NCBI GenBank assembly: GCA_025266875.1
Contig: JALLLT010000001.1
Coordinates: forward strand, 1,302,001 to 1,366,000
Length of the DNA stretch: 64,000 nucleotides
Direction of reading: 5' to 3'
From: Fennellomyces sp. T-0311
Lineage: Eukaryota; Mucoromycota; Mucoromycetes; Mucorales; Lichtheimiaceae
Below the pieces are notes generated by a model. That model was not told the origin of the DNA. It was given only the letters and a program-made list of their open reading frames with translations, and did no database searches. Of the stretch, positions 47,450-59,100 are shown in pieces (the first letter of the stretch is position 1; each line of letters opens with the position of its first letter). A program made the translations under genes and the position numbers.

Positions 47450-48679
47450 TCGAAAAAGTTAAAAAAAGGCCCAGAACCTTGGGTGCTTTGTAAAAACAAA
47501 GAAAAAGAGAAAAGAGAAGGCAAGGAAACCTTAAAGGAAAGAGAGGCAAAAAGCCGTTTTTTTGTGTTTGCCATGGTGTTTTCCTCCGCCCAAGCACCCG
47601 AAATAGCAGTTTCCGCGAGCCTCCTGATAGGGACACGCTCTGTGGTGTTCTTTTTGCTCGAATGCATGAAAGCAAAAAATATGGGATTAAGGCCCATTTG
47701 CAACGAAGGCCAGAACCCCGATGACGTTACACAAGAGCTTGTTTTTTTTGTCTCGTGCTTTTTTTAACGCTCCTGTTCGTTTCAGCCCTCGAGCTGTTCA
47801 GCATTACCCGATCCAAACGATCGTCCGAGCGTGGCAAGTGTCGCTCGCCCGCCTCTGCACCGTCCAGCGTGGCGTGTGTGCGCCGGATTGGGCCTGAGAC
47901 GCTGCACTTATCGGCACCCATCGCGCGTGTCTTTTATAGTCAGCGGGGCGTGCGTGAGAAACGTCTCAAAAAGTAATCATCGAATTTGCCAGCATAGCAA
48001 TAATATGTATCTTTTGCGACCACCATCAAGGTCTCATGGTCCGTGCCCCCCTCTTTGGAATAAACAGGGGAGGGGGATCATTCCAGGTTATATAGCGGCA
48101 ATTAGCCGCAAAGAGTTTAGAGAGAAAAAGATGCAGCTCGTCGGTCTAGATCTTTCGCATTGCCATTATTTTGTTTACCAAGAAACCTTTTCGCAACTCT
48201 GGAAAGAGACAATCTTTGGAAAAAAAAATAGGGAGGCATGCATCCGTTGTTGACGCTATCAACGCTGCACGACAAAAACAATACGGAAACGCACAGCTGG
48301 ACTTTTTCGCTCGCAAATGCATGCTGCATAACCTATAAATATCTAAACTTCGCAACATAGAGCCGATCGACACTCAAGGGAAAAAAGAAAAAAGTTGATA
48401 ATTATCAACGCTCCATCGTCAACATGGTGAATATTTGAATGACCGACAGTCCAAAGCTAATCTTTTTTTTGGTGGCCCCCCGTCGTCTCACTTGCATCTC
48501 ATACTCTTCTTTCTCTTCTTCTCTCCAAAAACTACTTTCTGGTTTTTTATATCTTTTTTTTGTAAGCCCGCTTACTTTTATTTTTGTTGCCAAGAGGTAT
48601 TGTCATGGTGATAAAAAAAGTTGTTGTCCTGACGACACTAATGCAATTTACCTCCAAAAAGGAATTTTTATCTTACACC
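47450..48679. other. Divergent intergenic region
   Basis: 1.2 kb between the unknown minus-strand gene and the caleosin-like gene. It is rich in A and T tracts, and I see no gene. Confidence 0.5.
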
Positions 48680-50466
48680 ATGGCAACACCGGACGAAAAG
48701 AAAACGCTCTTGAAAAGAGGGTTTACGAAACGAGCCGGAAAAAAAGTTCGCAGTTTGCTGCAGGTACCAAAAAAACAAACCAGATTACTCCTTCTCTTTG
48801 ATGTTTCTCTCTAAAAAAACATATCGCCACAAATTTCCCTCCTTATAAGCGTGCGAGAGGCAACCGTAAAACGAATACCGATGATGCCGACGAAATAATT
48901 GAAAACCCGTCCATGCTGACCAACTCATCCAACAATTCGCAAAGCAGTTTAGAAGAAGAAGAAGAATATGAAGAGTACAACAAGGCTTCCAGCTCAAAAG
49001 ATAGTAAATTCAGTCAGTCATCATCGATAATGCGGCCTGAGAAAACCGCTGACAGATCTATTACAGCAGCTGACAGTCGTTCTCGAAAATCTTCCAGCAC
49101 TTCATTCGATCATTATTTTCGACAACGTGCCATTATCAAGCCTTCCGAAAGCCGTTCGCGTACAATGTCGCTGACTTCCGCTTCAGAGTACGTTCGCCCA
49201 AAGGGCGTATTTAATGATAAACAATCATGTAGGTCTCTCCCTCTTTTTTTTATAAGCCCGGCTAATCGCGCCGTATTACGTATATATATATTTTTTAACA
49301 AATATATGTTGTGTATATAGCATCGATTGTTGTTGTACCCGCCGCGGCCCCGGGTCCGTCTCCGCCAATATCCCCCACGTCAGTTCCCGCGACAAGTGAA
49401 TATAGTTTGACGAGGAGTGTCGAGGAGTTGTCGGTGGCCTCTGAAAAGGAGGTCGTCATCGTGGCTAAGGAGGAACCAGCAACAAACAATGACAAGGAGG
49501 AAGAAAAGAAAGAAGAAATTCCAGTCATGGAAGATGGCTCCTATGTGCTTCCAACCCCTACTACGATGACGGCCCCGACACCGACGGTACCTACCTCAGA
49601 AGCGTCACCGACACCGACGACAACTACTACAGAAACGTCGACGACAACTACTACAGAAACGTCGACGACAACTGCTACAGAAACATCACCAACATCGATG
49701 ACAACTACTACAGAAACATCACTGACAACGACGACACCTGCTACAGAAGCGTCGCCGAGGACAATGACAACACCTACCGAATCAACGCCACCAACAACGA
49801 TGACAGTAAGTACGACAGCCGTAATGACGACCACTCCAAATACAGGAGAACTTGAGGTGTCAAAGCGCGTGGCCTACTTTGACAAGAAGCATCGAGGAAA
49901 AATCACCATGCTGGATACATTAACATGTAAACAAATCAGCAAACCTAATGAAAGCATGAACTCACATAATAATATCATTAGCCCTACGTGAGCTCGGATA
50001 TCATTGGATGGTTGCCATTCCTGCCACGTTGATCATGCACTTTCGTTTGTCACCGCTCACGATCCATCATCCCCTCTCTTTCCGAGAGTGGTTCAGCTTG
50101 CCGATTTACACGGATCGGGTTGCACAGGCTTTGGCCAATCATACGCCGCTTATCCATCGTCGAGAACAGGTTAGCAAGTGGGTAGACTTGTATGGACGTC
50201 GGAAAGACTCTGTACGAGGGCTCACTTTCTGGGATGGGTTCCGTGCTCTGAGAGGAGCAGAGAGAACAACATTGAGGTGGTGGCAAATACGCCTATGGTG
50301 AGTTTAGTAAAGGAATACTGCAGAAACAACTTACATAAATATATATAGGCTGGCACATCGGCTCCAATGGATCTTGACTTATTCCATGCTACACGACCCT
50401 CAAACTCGGATGGTAACGCAGCCTGCCCTGGAGTATTTATGTCCATCATCAGACTGCAAACAATGA
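48680..50466 (+). CDS. Caleosin-like protein with long Thr-rich N-terminal arm (5 exons)
   Basis: Exons 48680-48763, 48850-49228, 49321-49926, 49982-50297 and 50349-50466 give 500 aa. The N-terminal 330 residues are disordered, with basic, Ser- and Glu-rich parts and a run of TTTTTETS-type repeats. The C-terminal 170 residues follow the caleosin layout. KRVAYFDKKHRGKITMLDTL stands where caleosins have their EF-hand. Then come a hydrophobic ELGYHWMVAIPATLIMHFRLS membrane segment, LPIYTDRVAQALANHT, a LTFWDGFRALRG helix and a closing WLAHRLQWILTYSMLHDP resembling the WE(x)LTYLL end. Caleosins bind calcium and sit on lipid droplets, and some are haem peroxygenases. The EF loop D-K-K-H-R-G lacks the acidic or amide ligands at positions 3 and 5, so calcium binding is doubtful. 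Family assignment is by motif order. Confidence 0.65.
49560..49800 (+). repeat. Imperfect coding tandem repeat (Thr/Glu/Ser)
   Basis: Units of about 24-27 bp based on ACGACAACTACTACAGAAAC repeat about eight times inside exon 3 of the caleosin-like gene. They encode TTTTTETS-type units. Such minisatellites vary in length between strains, and the Thr/Ser content suits O-glycosylation only if the segment is lumenal, which is not shown. Confidence 0.75.
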
Positions 50467-50620
50467 CCCATATATCCTTTTCGTTCGTATTTAACTCTTG
50501 TCTCTTTCTTTCTCACCCCCCAAAAAAACACAACAATAAACATTACCTTTTTTTTTACCACCCCAACTTCTGGTGTTTTCTCTTTTCTCTTTTTCTTTTT
50601 TTCTTTTTCCTTTTTCTGAA

Positions 50621-51742
50621 ATGATGAAGAAGCAATATGCGACATCCGTATTCAGCGAAAAAAGCGCCGCCAGCGCAAAAAGTGGCCGATCATTCCTATC
50701 CATGACGTTTAAGCCTCCCAAAGTCAGTTTCTGGAAAAGTCTAAAGAGCTGGCGTAAAAGAGACGACGATATGCTGTCTGTTATTTCATCATCGGCATCG
50801 TCATCCGCTTCATCATTTGGCTCGTACAGCAAGCTCAAACGACTCTTACTACCATCCAGCATTACAGCTAGTACAACCGAAGCAAAAGCACCGTCCTCAT
50901 CGGAAGAAGAAGAAGAAGCGGTTGGTGACGAAGGACCTAGTGAAGTAGTCATGCCGACGCGACGAGCCAAGAGCGACAAGGGTATCTTGCTACGAGACGC
51001 CGAAGCCATAGCCCAACGACGAAGGGAGCGACGACAACGACAGCCATCGGAACGCGTCACGTTTATTGAGCCAAGTCCTGTCCCGAGATTCCGAAATGCG
51101 CCTCCGCTGCCACCAGCCTCGCCTCCTTACCTCGACATTCTGATGCAAGAAAACGATAGTCGTCGGAGCAGCATCATCCAACACGATGTCGATGTACCTA
51201 CCGTCTTTACAACGCCATTTGACAGTAGCCAAGAGAAAAAGAAGAAAAGACATTTATGTTTCAGATCGCCCCTGCAGCGCGGGCAAACATTGACTTTCTC
51301 CCTTCAAAATGTCACACCCGAAGAACACATCATCGTGTTTAAGTTCCTGACCAGTAATGCCAAGTTGCAGCGTAGACGTCACTCCTCTTCCGCTTCTTTA
51401 CCTCAGCAGACCACCAAATGGCCTGCTGCGTTTGGATCCGAAAGTCACTCGAGCCTGATGGAACGGTATTTTGTCAGGCCCAGTGCTGGTCGGATGATCG
51501 AGACGGATCAGACGGACATAATGCTCTTTCTCAATCAGGTGCCTGACGAGCTGGCCCCAAACGAGGTGCTCAAAGACAAAATCCTGGTGCGATGGGCCGT
51601 AATCCAACGGAATACCCAAGTCGATGCTTGGATTCAGGCTCAATCTGACTCGACTCGACGGAAATGGCTCGAGATGCTGGTGGAGCAGTGGCCGGACCAA
51701 GTAATTGTACGTGAAACACGGTTAAAAATACGCTTTGTATAA
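50621..51742 (+). CDS. MSP-domain (VAP-like) protein
   Basis: A single-exon frame of 373 aa starts at the MMKKQYATSVF double ATG after a pyrimidine-rich leader. Residues 1-215 are basic and Ser-rich with an acidic SSSEEEEE patch. From about 225 the sequence matches the major-sperm-protein fold: FRSPLQRGQTLTFSLQNVTPEEHIIVFKFLTSNAKL, then RYFVRPSAGRMIETDQTDIMLFL and VLKDKILVRWAVIQ. About 35 residues of Arg/Ser-rich insert separate the two halves, where Scs2/VAP has only a short turn. MSP domains bind FFAT-type peptides at membrane contacts. No C-terminal membrane anchor is present, so this is more like the soluble MSP proteins of filamentous fungi. Confidence 0.8.
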   Translation: MMKKQYATSVFSEKSAASAKSGRSFLSMTFKPPKVSFWKSLKSWRKRDDDMLSVISSSASSSASSFGSYSKLKRLLLPSSITASTTEAKAPSSSEEEEEAVGDEGPSEVVMPTRRAKSDKGILLRDAEAIAQRRRERRQRQPSERVTFIEPSPVPRFRNAPPLPPASPPYLDILMQENDSRRSSIIQHDVDVPTVFTTPFDSSQEKKKKRHLCFRSPLQRGQTLTFSLQNVTPEEHIIVFKFLTSNAKLQRRRHSSSASLPQQTTKWPAAFGSESHSSLMERYFVRPSAGRMIETDQTDIMLFLNQVPDELAPNEVLKDKILVRWAVIQRNTQVDAWIQAQSDSTRRKWLEMLVEQWPDQVIVRETRLKIRFV

Positions 51743-51819
51743 ATAATAATAGTATAACGGTATCAACTTGTTTTAAAAAATGGGAAATGTACAACATAAG
51801 AGATAGAAAGAGGAGAGAA

Positions 51820-53107
51820 TTATTCAGATGCGGGGGATGGCGTGGATGATAGGGTTTGGTCTAACACAGCTTCTGCTGCACCGGCTTTCTGGACAATCTC
51901 GACATAGTTGGCCGGGAACATGCCCATGCGGCCATCGCGCAGTCGTCCTCGCCACCACTGGCTCTGCTGGTTAGTTACTGGATCGGATTTTGCCAGGATG
52001 GCCACAATGTCTCCCTTCTTCAGTGACAGTTCCATCTGTGATTCCGCGGTAAAGTCGTACGTTGCACGAGCAAACTCGAGTTTTGATGGATCGATCTTGC
52101 CCATTGATGCCATCATTGGATCATTCGACTGTGGGTTGTTTTGTTGTTCGAGCTGTTGCTTCGCCGTTATCAATTGGATCAATTTGTGCATCAAATAAGG
52201 AAGGCCCACGACCATGAATAAGAAGATCAGGATTGGCTTCTTTGAAATCTTGGGGCGCTGTGCCGACTTGTTCTCAAACTGCTGGAATTCCATAAAGTTC
52301 ATTTCCGAAGGTCGACCAGGTTCAACGCGGCCCAAAGCCTTGTTGATGTACTTTTTGATGAGACGGTAGAGTGCAAATACGCTGAATACTTGGCCAAGAT
52401 AACTGCGCAGGAATCCAAGTTGCTCAGCCATGCCCATCATGGCCATAAAACTCGAATGTGTTGCCATAAACGTCGAATCAAGCATCTGTGCAAAACCACC
52501 AAAGGCGCCGACGATTTGTTCAATGACTTCAAAGGCTGGGCGAGTACCGGCTTCCATGCGTTGTGTCAAAGGAATTTCGCCGTCAGGGCCACCCATACGG
52601 TTGCCATAAGGAGACATCATGCCTCCTCCGAATCGGCTGCCATAGCCGCCGTAACCGCCGTAGCCACCGTATGAACTGCCGTAGCCGCCGTAGCCACCAT
52701 ACGAGTTGCCATAGCGACTGTAACCACCGATACCGCCATAGCTGCTGCCGTAGCCGCCCAAGCCGCTACCGTAACTGCTGCCGTAACCGCCGTATCCAGT
52801 TGTACCGTAACCAGTTGTACCGTACCCTGTTGTGCCACCATACCCTGTGCCGTACGCTATTGTCATATGAAAATTAATACATTTTTTCAAGAATGAAACG
52901 AAGCGAGAACGAGCATTTACTGCTTGGTCGATTTAATGCCGTTGAGGCCGTCGATCGTGTGGGAACGGGCGGCGCATCTGAGGAATCTGAGCCAAAGCTG
53001 GTTGCATTGGCTGCTGCAGAGGGGGAGGTAATGGCAGTTGGAGTAGCTGCTGTTGCTGCAGCTGCAGTGCCGTTGCTGACTTCCCAAGGTTTAGGTGGTG
53101 ATGGCAT
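51820..53107 (-). CDS. PEX13: Peroxin-13, peroxisomal docking protein (2 exons)
   Basis: Exons 53107-52921 and 52856-51820 give 407 aa. The start MPSPPKPWEVSNG and the NRPS just before the splice match the Pex13 N-terminus. Next comes a long Gly/Tyr/Ser repeat (GYGGYGSSYG-like), the flexible YG-rich region that forms the permeable peroxisomal matrix-import phase. The membrane part has RPAFEVIEQIVGAFGGFAQMLDSTFMATHSSFMAM, FLRSYLGQVFSVFALYRLIKKYI and a third hydrophobic ILIFLFMVVGLPYLMHKLI. The C-terminal SH3 domain (ARATYDFTAESQMELSLKKGD...WWRGRLRDGRMGMFPANYVE) binds Pex14 and Pex5. All parts are complete. The intron is 64 nt. Confidence 0.96.
52620..52850 (-). repeat. Gly/Tyr-rich coding repeat of Pex13
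   Basis: Short irregular units encoding GYG, GSSYG and GTTGYG recur through the first 75 codons of exon 2. The DNA is correspondingly repetitive (CCGTAGCCGCC-like units on the plus strand). Confidence 0.85.
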
Positions 53108-53214
53108 TGTTTGGAAAAAGAATGGAAAGTGGAAAAAAGAGGTGGGCGCAAATGGAAAGTGGATAAAATATAGAGAGATTAAAATGACTAACACAAATTC
53201 ACAAGCCAATTTTT

Positions 53215-54748
53215 TCAACACTCTTTATTGTTGACGTCCACCCACGACGGCCCACACGTGCAAAACGTTTTTGTGAGCTCGGTCACTTCCACTGCTATTC
53301 TATCCACTTCCCGCTTGACCACGTCGCTCATATACTCGTCCCTTCGGTAGCGGTCCAGCGTCTCTTGCAGGTCACGTGGCAGTGAAGTGTACAGCATGCG
53401 GGGCGATCCGAGCACGAAGAGAGTGGCAAACGCTGCGTGGTGGTCAACCTCGCTCGGTTTTCGGTCGGGATACAAGGCGTCCAGAACCGTGGGGTATAGC
53501 GCAGACTGCGCAGTGTCTTGGAGAAGCTTGTCGATGTATTCATTGGGCGACTGTCGAAGGGATTGGTTCGCCAGAATCACTGTATACTCCGGCGGAACGT
53601 TTCTCAGCACCAACCGGACGACGTGTTCCAAAGTCCGTGGCTTCTCCATCCACATGTTCTCTGGGATCCGCTTGCAGAAACTCTTGGCCAGAGTCGACCA
53701 ATTCAGTGATATCGGCTGTACATCTTGCAGCTGCTGCCGTTGCTGTGCCCGATTAGGCTGCTTTTTAACGCTGCAGAGGCTGATAGGTGGTCGCTCGGCA
53801 TCGTAGCTTAGCAAAAAGTAGCCGCGTGGACGACCCGTTTCCTTGTCAACCGGCTTCATGGACTCGTACAGCGTTTCTACCGGACACCAGTAACTCGGAT
53901 ACTTGTATCGCGCAGTATCGAGCACAAGCACCATCTGCGTGTCGGGATTGTATGCTCCAATCGGCGAAAAGTGGCCGTCACCGGTCTGTCCCAGCGTCTT
54001 TCGAGAGAATGAAATCACCATAAACACATCTGACCGCTGCGTTACGTTCTCCACATCTTTCTTGAACTCCTCGAGCGTAAAGTCGTTTCCACGTTTCACC
54101 ACAACGTCGCTATGGCACTTTGCTAGGCACGCGAACTTATCGAACGTGATGCCATTCTTTTTCATATCCTCTTTGGATGAGCAGCACTCTAATAATTCGT
54201 CTATTTCATTCATGTTGCTTAGTGTTTGTTGCACTCGCCTACTCTTTCTCTGTTTACCCGAATACCAGCGCCAGTTGCCTTTCCAGCGTCGTTGCGGATC
54301 AACCTCGAGCGCATTTAATACCATGGCCACTGTCCCATTGCTTAGTAACCATTTGTGTTGAAAATTATAGTGCAAACTTACAGGAGCTTGGGCCACAGTA
54401 AGCGGGTTCGGACTGCGTGGTAAAGTTGCCAGTTAAAGAAAAGAACCCTTCGGCATGGCCAGCTTCCATGGCCGAGCGAAACAGCTTCTTGCCTTGTTGA
54501 GACGAGAAACGGACGAGTGTGGTTGGTAATTGACGTTGGTAAAATGTGTTTTTTAAATCTGGGTTGGGCCCTGATATGCCTAATAGATCCTGAAAGGCAT
54601 TGTGTTTAGCGGGTGAAGGTGTGGCATTTGAGTCTGGTTGTTGCGAAGCAAGTGCTGCCGATTGGTGAATTAGGCGAGGTAATCGCTGGTTACGTTGAGC
54701 AGCCAAGCATACGAGGTGTCGTGGATATCGATGGGCGAGTCTAAACAT
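53215..54748 (-). CDS. Phytochelatin synthase with N-terminal extension (3 exons)
   Basis: Exons 54748-54382, 54329-54258 and 54200-53215 give 474 aa. The enzyme joins gamma-Glu-Cys units of glutathione into metal-binding phytochelatins. The N-terminal papain-like domain has [33 protein letters not shown] with the catalytic Cys, and WKGNWRWYSDELLECC. The catalytic His lies in GHFSPIGAYNPDTQMVLVLDTARYKYP, with the Asp in LDTARYKYP. So the triad is intact. The C-terminal half is less conserved and ends with a CTCG motif. The first 35 residues (MFRLAHRYPRHLVCLAAQRN...) are Arg/Leu/Ala-rich without acid residues and look like a mitochondrial presequence; residues 36-75 are a linker. Such enzymes are patchily distributed in fungi. 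The 5' end is 445 bp from the stop of the ribosomal gene. Confidence 0.94.
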
Positions 54749-55192
54749 TAGGGAATTCTATAGTGTGTACAAGGTGAAAAGGCCCTGCAACACACACACT
54801 TGTCAGGATTATTTAAAGATCAGCATACGGCGATGCATCTCGAACCTTATTATGTGTCCCTTTCCAAATTGTATATGTCCTGCATCGTCTCCCTCGAATC
54901 TGCATATCCTTATATATCTTGACAGCCAGCTCGATCTTATCGATGGTATCATGATGGCTCAGTGACCAATGATATCCTTCTCTTCTGAGCAAGACGTATG
55001 TGGCTTGCAGCCTAGCATTATTACCGCGATACATGTGCGACCGCAGGGAATACGTCTGCACAAGCCCAGAAATCAATGCATGCTCTTTACAGCAGAGGCC
55101 ATCATCACTCGCATCAAGCCGCAAAGTCATTTTGGAGAAAGTTTCCATCCCAATTTTATTTTCATCATCAGATAACAAGTCTAACGCATAAT

Positions 55193-56153
55193 TTACTTGC
55201 GAGACTATAAAGAGAGCATGTAAGCAAAACAATCCAAGCACACCCACTGACAACTTTTCACTCACCTTGATCTTCTTGAGATAGAACTCGAGTTCCTTGC
55301 CTTCCAAAATGTAACCGTCGCAACGGCCAGACTGACCAGGGCGCGAGGCAATGCGGGCTAATTAAAAAAAAAGCAAATAAAAAAATTAGTTACCTAGACA
55401 ACTGCGATATTCTCGAGGCTTCATTACCATAGAGACGACCGGCAGCGAATTGGTCATCAAGAAGAGTGTCGACGGCGGCGGTGGCACGGCGCTCCTCGAA
55501 CTTCTTCTTGCGCTGCTCGGACTTGCCATTGATGTTGGCATCGAATTCAGCAGCCTTGGCCTCGGTCAACTTCTTCTTGCCCAAGGGAAGACCATAGAAA
55601 CCTTCGTACCACTGACGGAAGGGAGTGGCATCGACTTGGATGATGGCACCCTTCACCAAGGTGTTGGTACGGACAAGCTCGTTGTTCGTGGGGTTGTAAA
55701 CGACAGTCAAGACACGAGTCTTGCGAGCCTGACCTTCAGAAGCCCACGAGAAGTTACCGGATTCCAAACGCAAGGCTCTGTACTTGGTGTTACCACCACG
55801 AGTGCGAACGGTGTGGATACGCTTGGCACCAAGCTTGGTGTTGGCGGCAGGGCGGCCCAACTCGAACCTTTAAATTATAAAATGAGCATTTTCTCAAAAT
55901 GGAATAATGGTTGTTCGATTCGCTTACTTTCTCTTCTTGCGATACTGAGCACGTCTAGCACCGGTGGCACTGTCAATCGATAATTTCGAATTAGTTTCAA
56001 TTTTTGTTTTCTCTAATCTTCAAAACTCGAGCGTTTATCTCTTTTTCCAAACTTACGATCTCTTGTGCCTGGAGTCACGGCTGATACCTAGATGGATAGC
56101 GTCAGTATGGCTACATGGATGGATGGATGGATGGATGTCTATTAATTACCCAT
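55193..56153 (-). CDS. RPS8: 40S ribosomal protein eS8 (6 exons)
   Basis: Exons 56153-56150, 56087-56057, 55969-55928, 55867-55428, 55357-55266 and 55204-55193 give 206 aa. The sequence [57 protein letters not shown] is the classic eS8 start and [29 protein letters not shown] the classic end. It binds 18S rRNA in the small subunit. The coding part of exon 1 is only ATGG (4 nt) and the last exon is 12 nt (SRK plus stop). Clustered introns near the 5' end are usual for fungal ribosomal-protein genes. Intron 1 contains a GGAT microsatellite (56115-56137). Confidence 0.95.
56115..56137. repeat. (ATGG)n microsatellite in eS8 intron 1
   Basis: ATGGATGGATGG units fill 23 bp of the first intron of the ribosomal protein gene. 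Confidence 0.9.
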
Positions 56154-59100
56154 GTTGGTCGATGGATGAAAGAGGGGGCAATCGGAACGCACCAAGAGCT
56201 TGCCAATGAGCTGAAATTTTGAAGCTCCGAAATGTCGACTTGGGCTTTGTCGGATCCTTTTGAGCGCTCTAACTGGACGTAGCACTGACGGATAATACCT
56301 TTCTCCAAAGCGGTGTGTTGTTTCAGTTAAAGTATGATCCAGTATGTTCGCAATATTCTAAATTAAGAGTAAATAATTGCTGTTTTCCCTCAGGTACCAT
56401 GGAACGTTCCTTAACAGCCAATATGACGACCTTTTCATAGTGGGGGTTATCTTAGCCGTCCGGTTATTATAGTCTAAGCAAATGGTACGTACTGTATAAT
56501 TTACATATTATACGACTGATATTTAGTTACATTATCTTGCACTGTCTTCTTATTACGTACATACGTACGTCGTTTGCAATATAATTATAGACCAAAAGGA
56601 TATAAAGCTGATCTACTTGTCGTAAGCAAATTCATAATAACTAGTCAATAATGATCATACTTTGCGATACGCTAGAAGTAATTACTAATACAAGCTACGT
56701 ATTTTCTTCTCTCCTAAAAGACAAAACCCATCGCGACCAATGTACAGATATTCAAGCGAGTAACAAATCCTGGGCGATTTTTTTTTTGACACTGGACTAT
56801 GTCTTTGTCACATCGTAGTCTTAACTGGCAGTGTTATCGTCGACGTAAAATACACGGATTTCTGTGATTAAATGTACATTCCGGATTCACCAGCACATTA
56901 TGTAGCTATTCGTATCTTGAGGTAGCAAAATCGAGATATTCGTTGGATGATAACGGTAGGCTGCCTTAGAAATCCCATCGTAGGATCGTGTTGATCAATA
57001 ATGTTCTACGTATTCCGGCCAGGTAAAATCAGTGTGCTGAATAAAGTTGTGTATCCGTCAAACACTCGTTGTTCGTGTACTCTAAGTCACCAACATCGCC
57101 TCAATACGTTATAAAGGAATAGGAACCGTTACGACTTCTGCTTTCTACTTCTCAGCAGTCACACAAGTAACATAATTGTCGTATTCCCAACATACATTAT
57201 CATCCGTGGCTAGATGCTCTTCGTTAATCCTTGCTTTTATTCGTTGCTTCTGCGACACTAACAACTGTACGGTCATCGATTATTTCATTTGCTTGTATGT
57301 GCAATGTTGATCGGGCTTTACTGATCAAGCATAGCAACTCAGCTAACTAAGGCTCTGTATGACCTTCGGCTTCATTCGCATTAGACGGCAAGGTCGTTAG
57401 AAACTAGGCAAAAACATGGATCCCCCGGTTATTGGACAAAAGCATCCATCTCCTCCGTCCCGACTTGTAATTGTTATAAATAGAGAGTAGTTTTCCTCAA
57501 AAAGCATGATCTTATTTTTTATCTAGCCATTTGAAAGCCCTTTCTCATTGAGCGTTACCGCAGTAATATTGAGGCAATTCAGATGTCTATTTACTCAGCG
57601 GAAATAGCAGAAACTTTATTGTAACTAGACGCTTAATATTGATGCCTCTTATGTTCTTGTACTTATGTATTGTTAGGAAGTATCAATCCTCCGTTCTTTA
57701 AAAAATGTACCTTTTCTATTTCCCAAACTAATACGTAATGATTCTGTAGTCGAATATAAAACATGTCAATATACACTATTCCAAAGCGGCCACATGCGTT
57801 GTCGCTCACCGTAGTAGAGGAATTTAACCTCGGAGAAAAAGGACAAATAGTATGTACGTACATAGTCAAAAAATTGTAATAGTAATACGTGTCAAACTAC
57901 ATCGAATATAAATTAATCCAGAAGCGTTGCTATTGAGAAACTGCCGTCTTTGTCCTGTCATCAATTTTAACAAGCAGGATGAAGGCGTCATCTCATATCA
58001 GTTTGTTAAATGTACTATCAATGATATGACTAAATTTATCGGCTGCGTAGAAAATAAAGAACGTTCTTTGCACGAAAAATCCAGTGTGTGTCACTTTTTG
58101 TGTTAAATAATTCATAAAGACCAGCCCATCATACTCACTCATGGAGGAGGGGGTGAAAAATTGGTCATCGGATATTTCATATGCTATTCCTGCTTTTGTT
58201 GTATGTAGATGTTTAAACTAATAACATTTCACTGATGCTGGTAATAAGGTATTGATACCGTCATGGTCGCACACATATATTCACGGAGAAATCCATTGCA
58301 GTACTTCCCGCCAAATAAAAGGGATACCTACTTCTCAGCGAGTATTCGAGAGTGCCGGGACAAAGTTTATATGATCCTTATCTCTTGGGTGGAGGCTTAT
58401 TAAGACGCTTGGTTAAGTAATTATGTTGGGTTCATCGATGTATTACCATAAAATTGAGATAAGCTTTCCTTGGATCTGATCCAATATACGATTTAGTCGA
58501 TTAGGTACGACTTGGTAATCTATGATAACAACAGCTGATTGCAGTACAAGGATTGCCGAATTGAAATCACAAGGTCATGGCTCTGATTACCTCCTCTAAT
58601 ATAGATCGGAAAAATAAACAATCAATGACACACGAGCGGCTTGTAAATTGTTGGATGCTGGCAGAATTGTGCCACCGTATATTCTCGCTATCTTGTTTCT
58701 TTTACTACTCATTGGCTGAGAATATGGTATCTGTGTTAATGAAATTATCGTCTTTGATCAATAGCAGTTTATTTTGTATATATAGTTGGTTGCTTTGCCA
58801 TCCAATTAACGAAAGCCAAAATCCGCCTTCTAATAGGCAGTAGTATCAAATAAGAGCTGCAATTAAACTTTGCTATTTTCTTATCGAGGGTTCATCCTTA
58901 CACAGCTTTTATAATACGTATTTCACCTAATTTATTTGATTGTCGGATCAGAAACATAGACTTAACTTTAGTCATTAAGCCGTTATTTGAGTTTAACCGT
59001 TGCCATATTTGCTTTGGGTGGAAACCTGTCATACTGGATCAGGCGCGTGGTATCAAACGGCTACTTCTATTCACGGCCATGCCTCTTTACAATTACCCGG

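Noticed and set aside
49229..49246. TAGGTCTCTCCCTC as another LINE 3' fragment
   Set aside because: Matches the LINE 17-mer over only about 13 bases and lies in a coding-gene intron with no flanking similarity.
49541..49834. Val-rich minus-strand frame
   Set aside because: Complement of the Thr-rich minisatellite in the caleosin-like gene.
52563..52877. His/Arg/Ser-rich plus-strand frame near Pex13
   Set aside because: Composition is the complement of the Gly/Tyr repeat.
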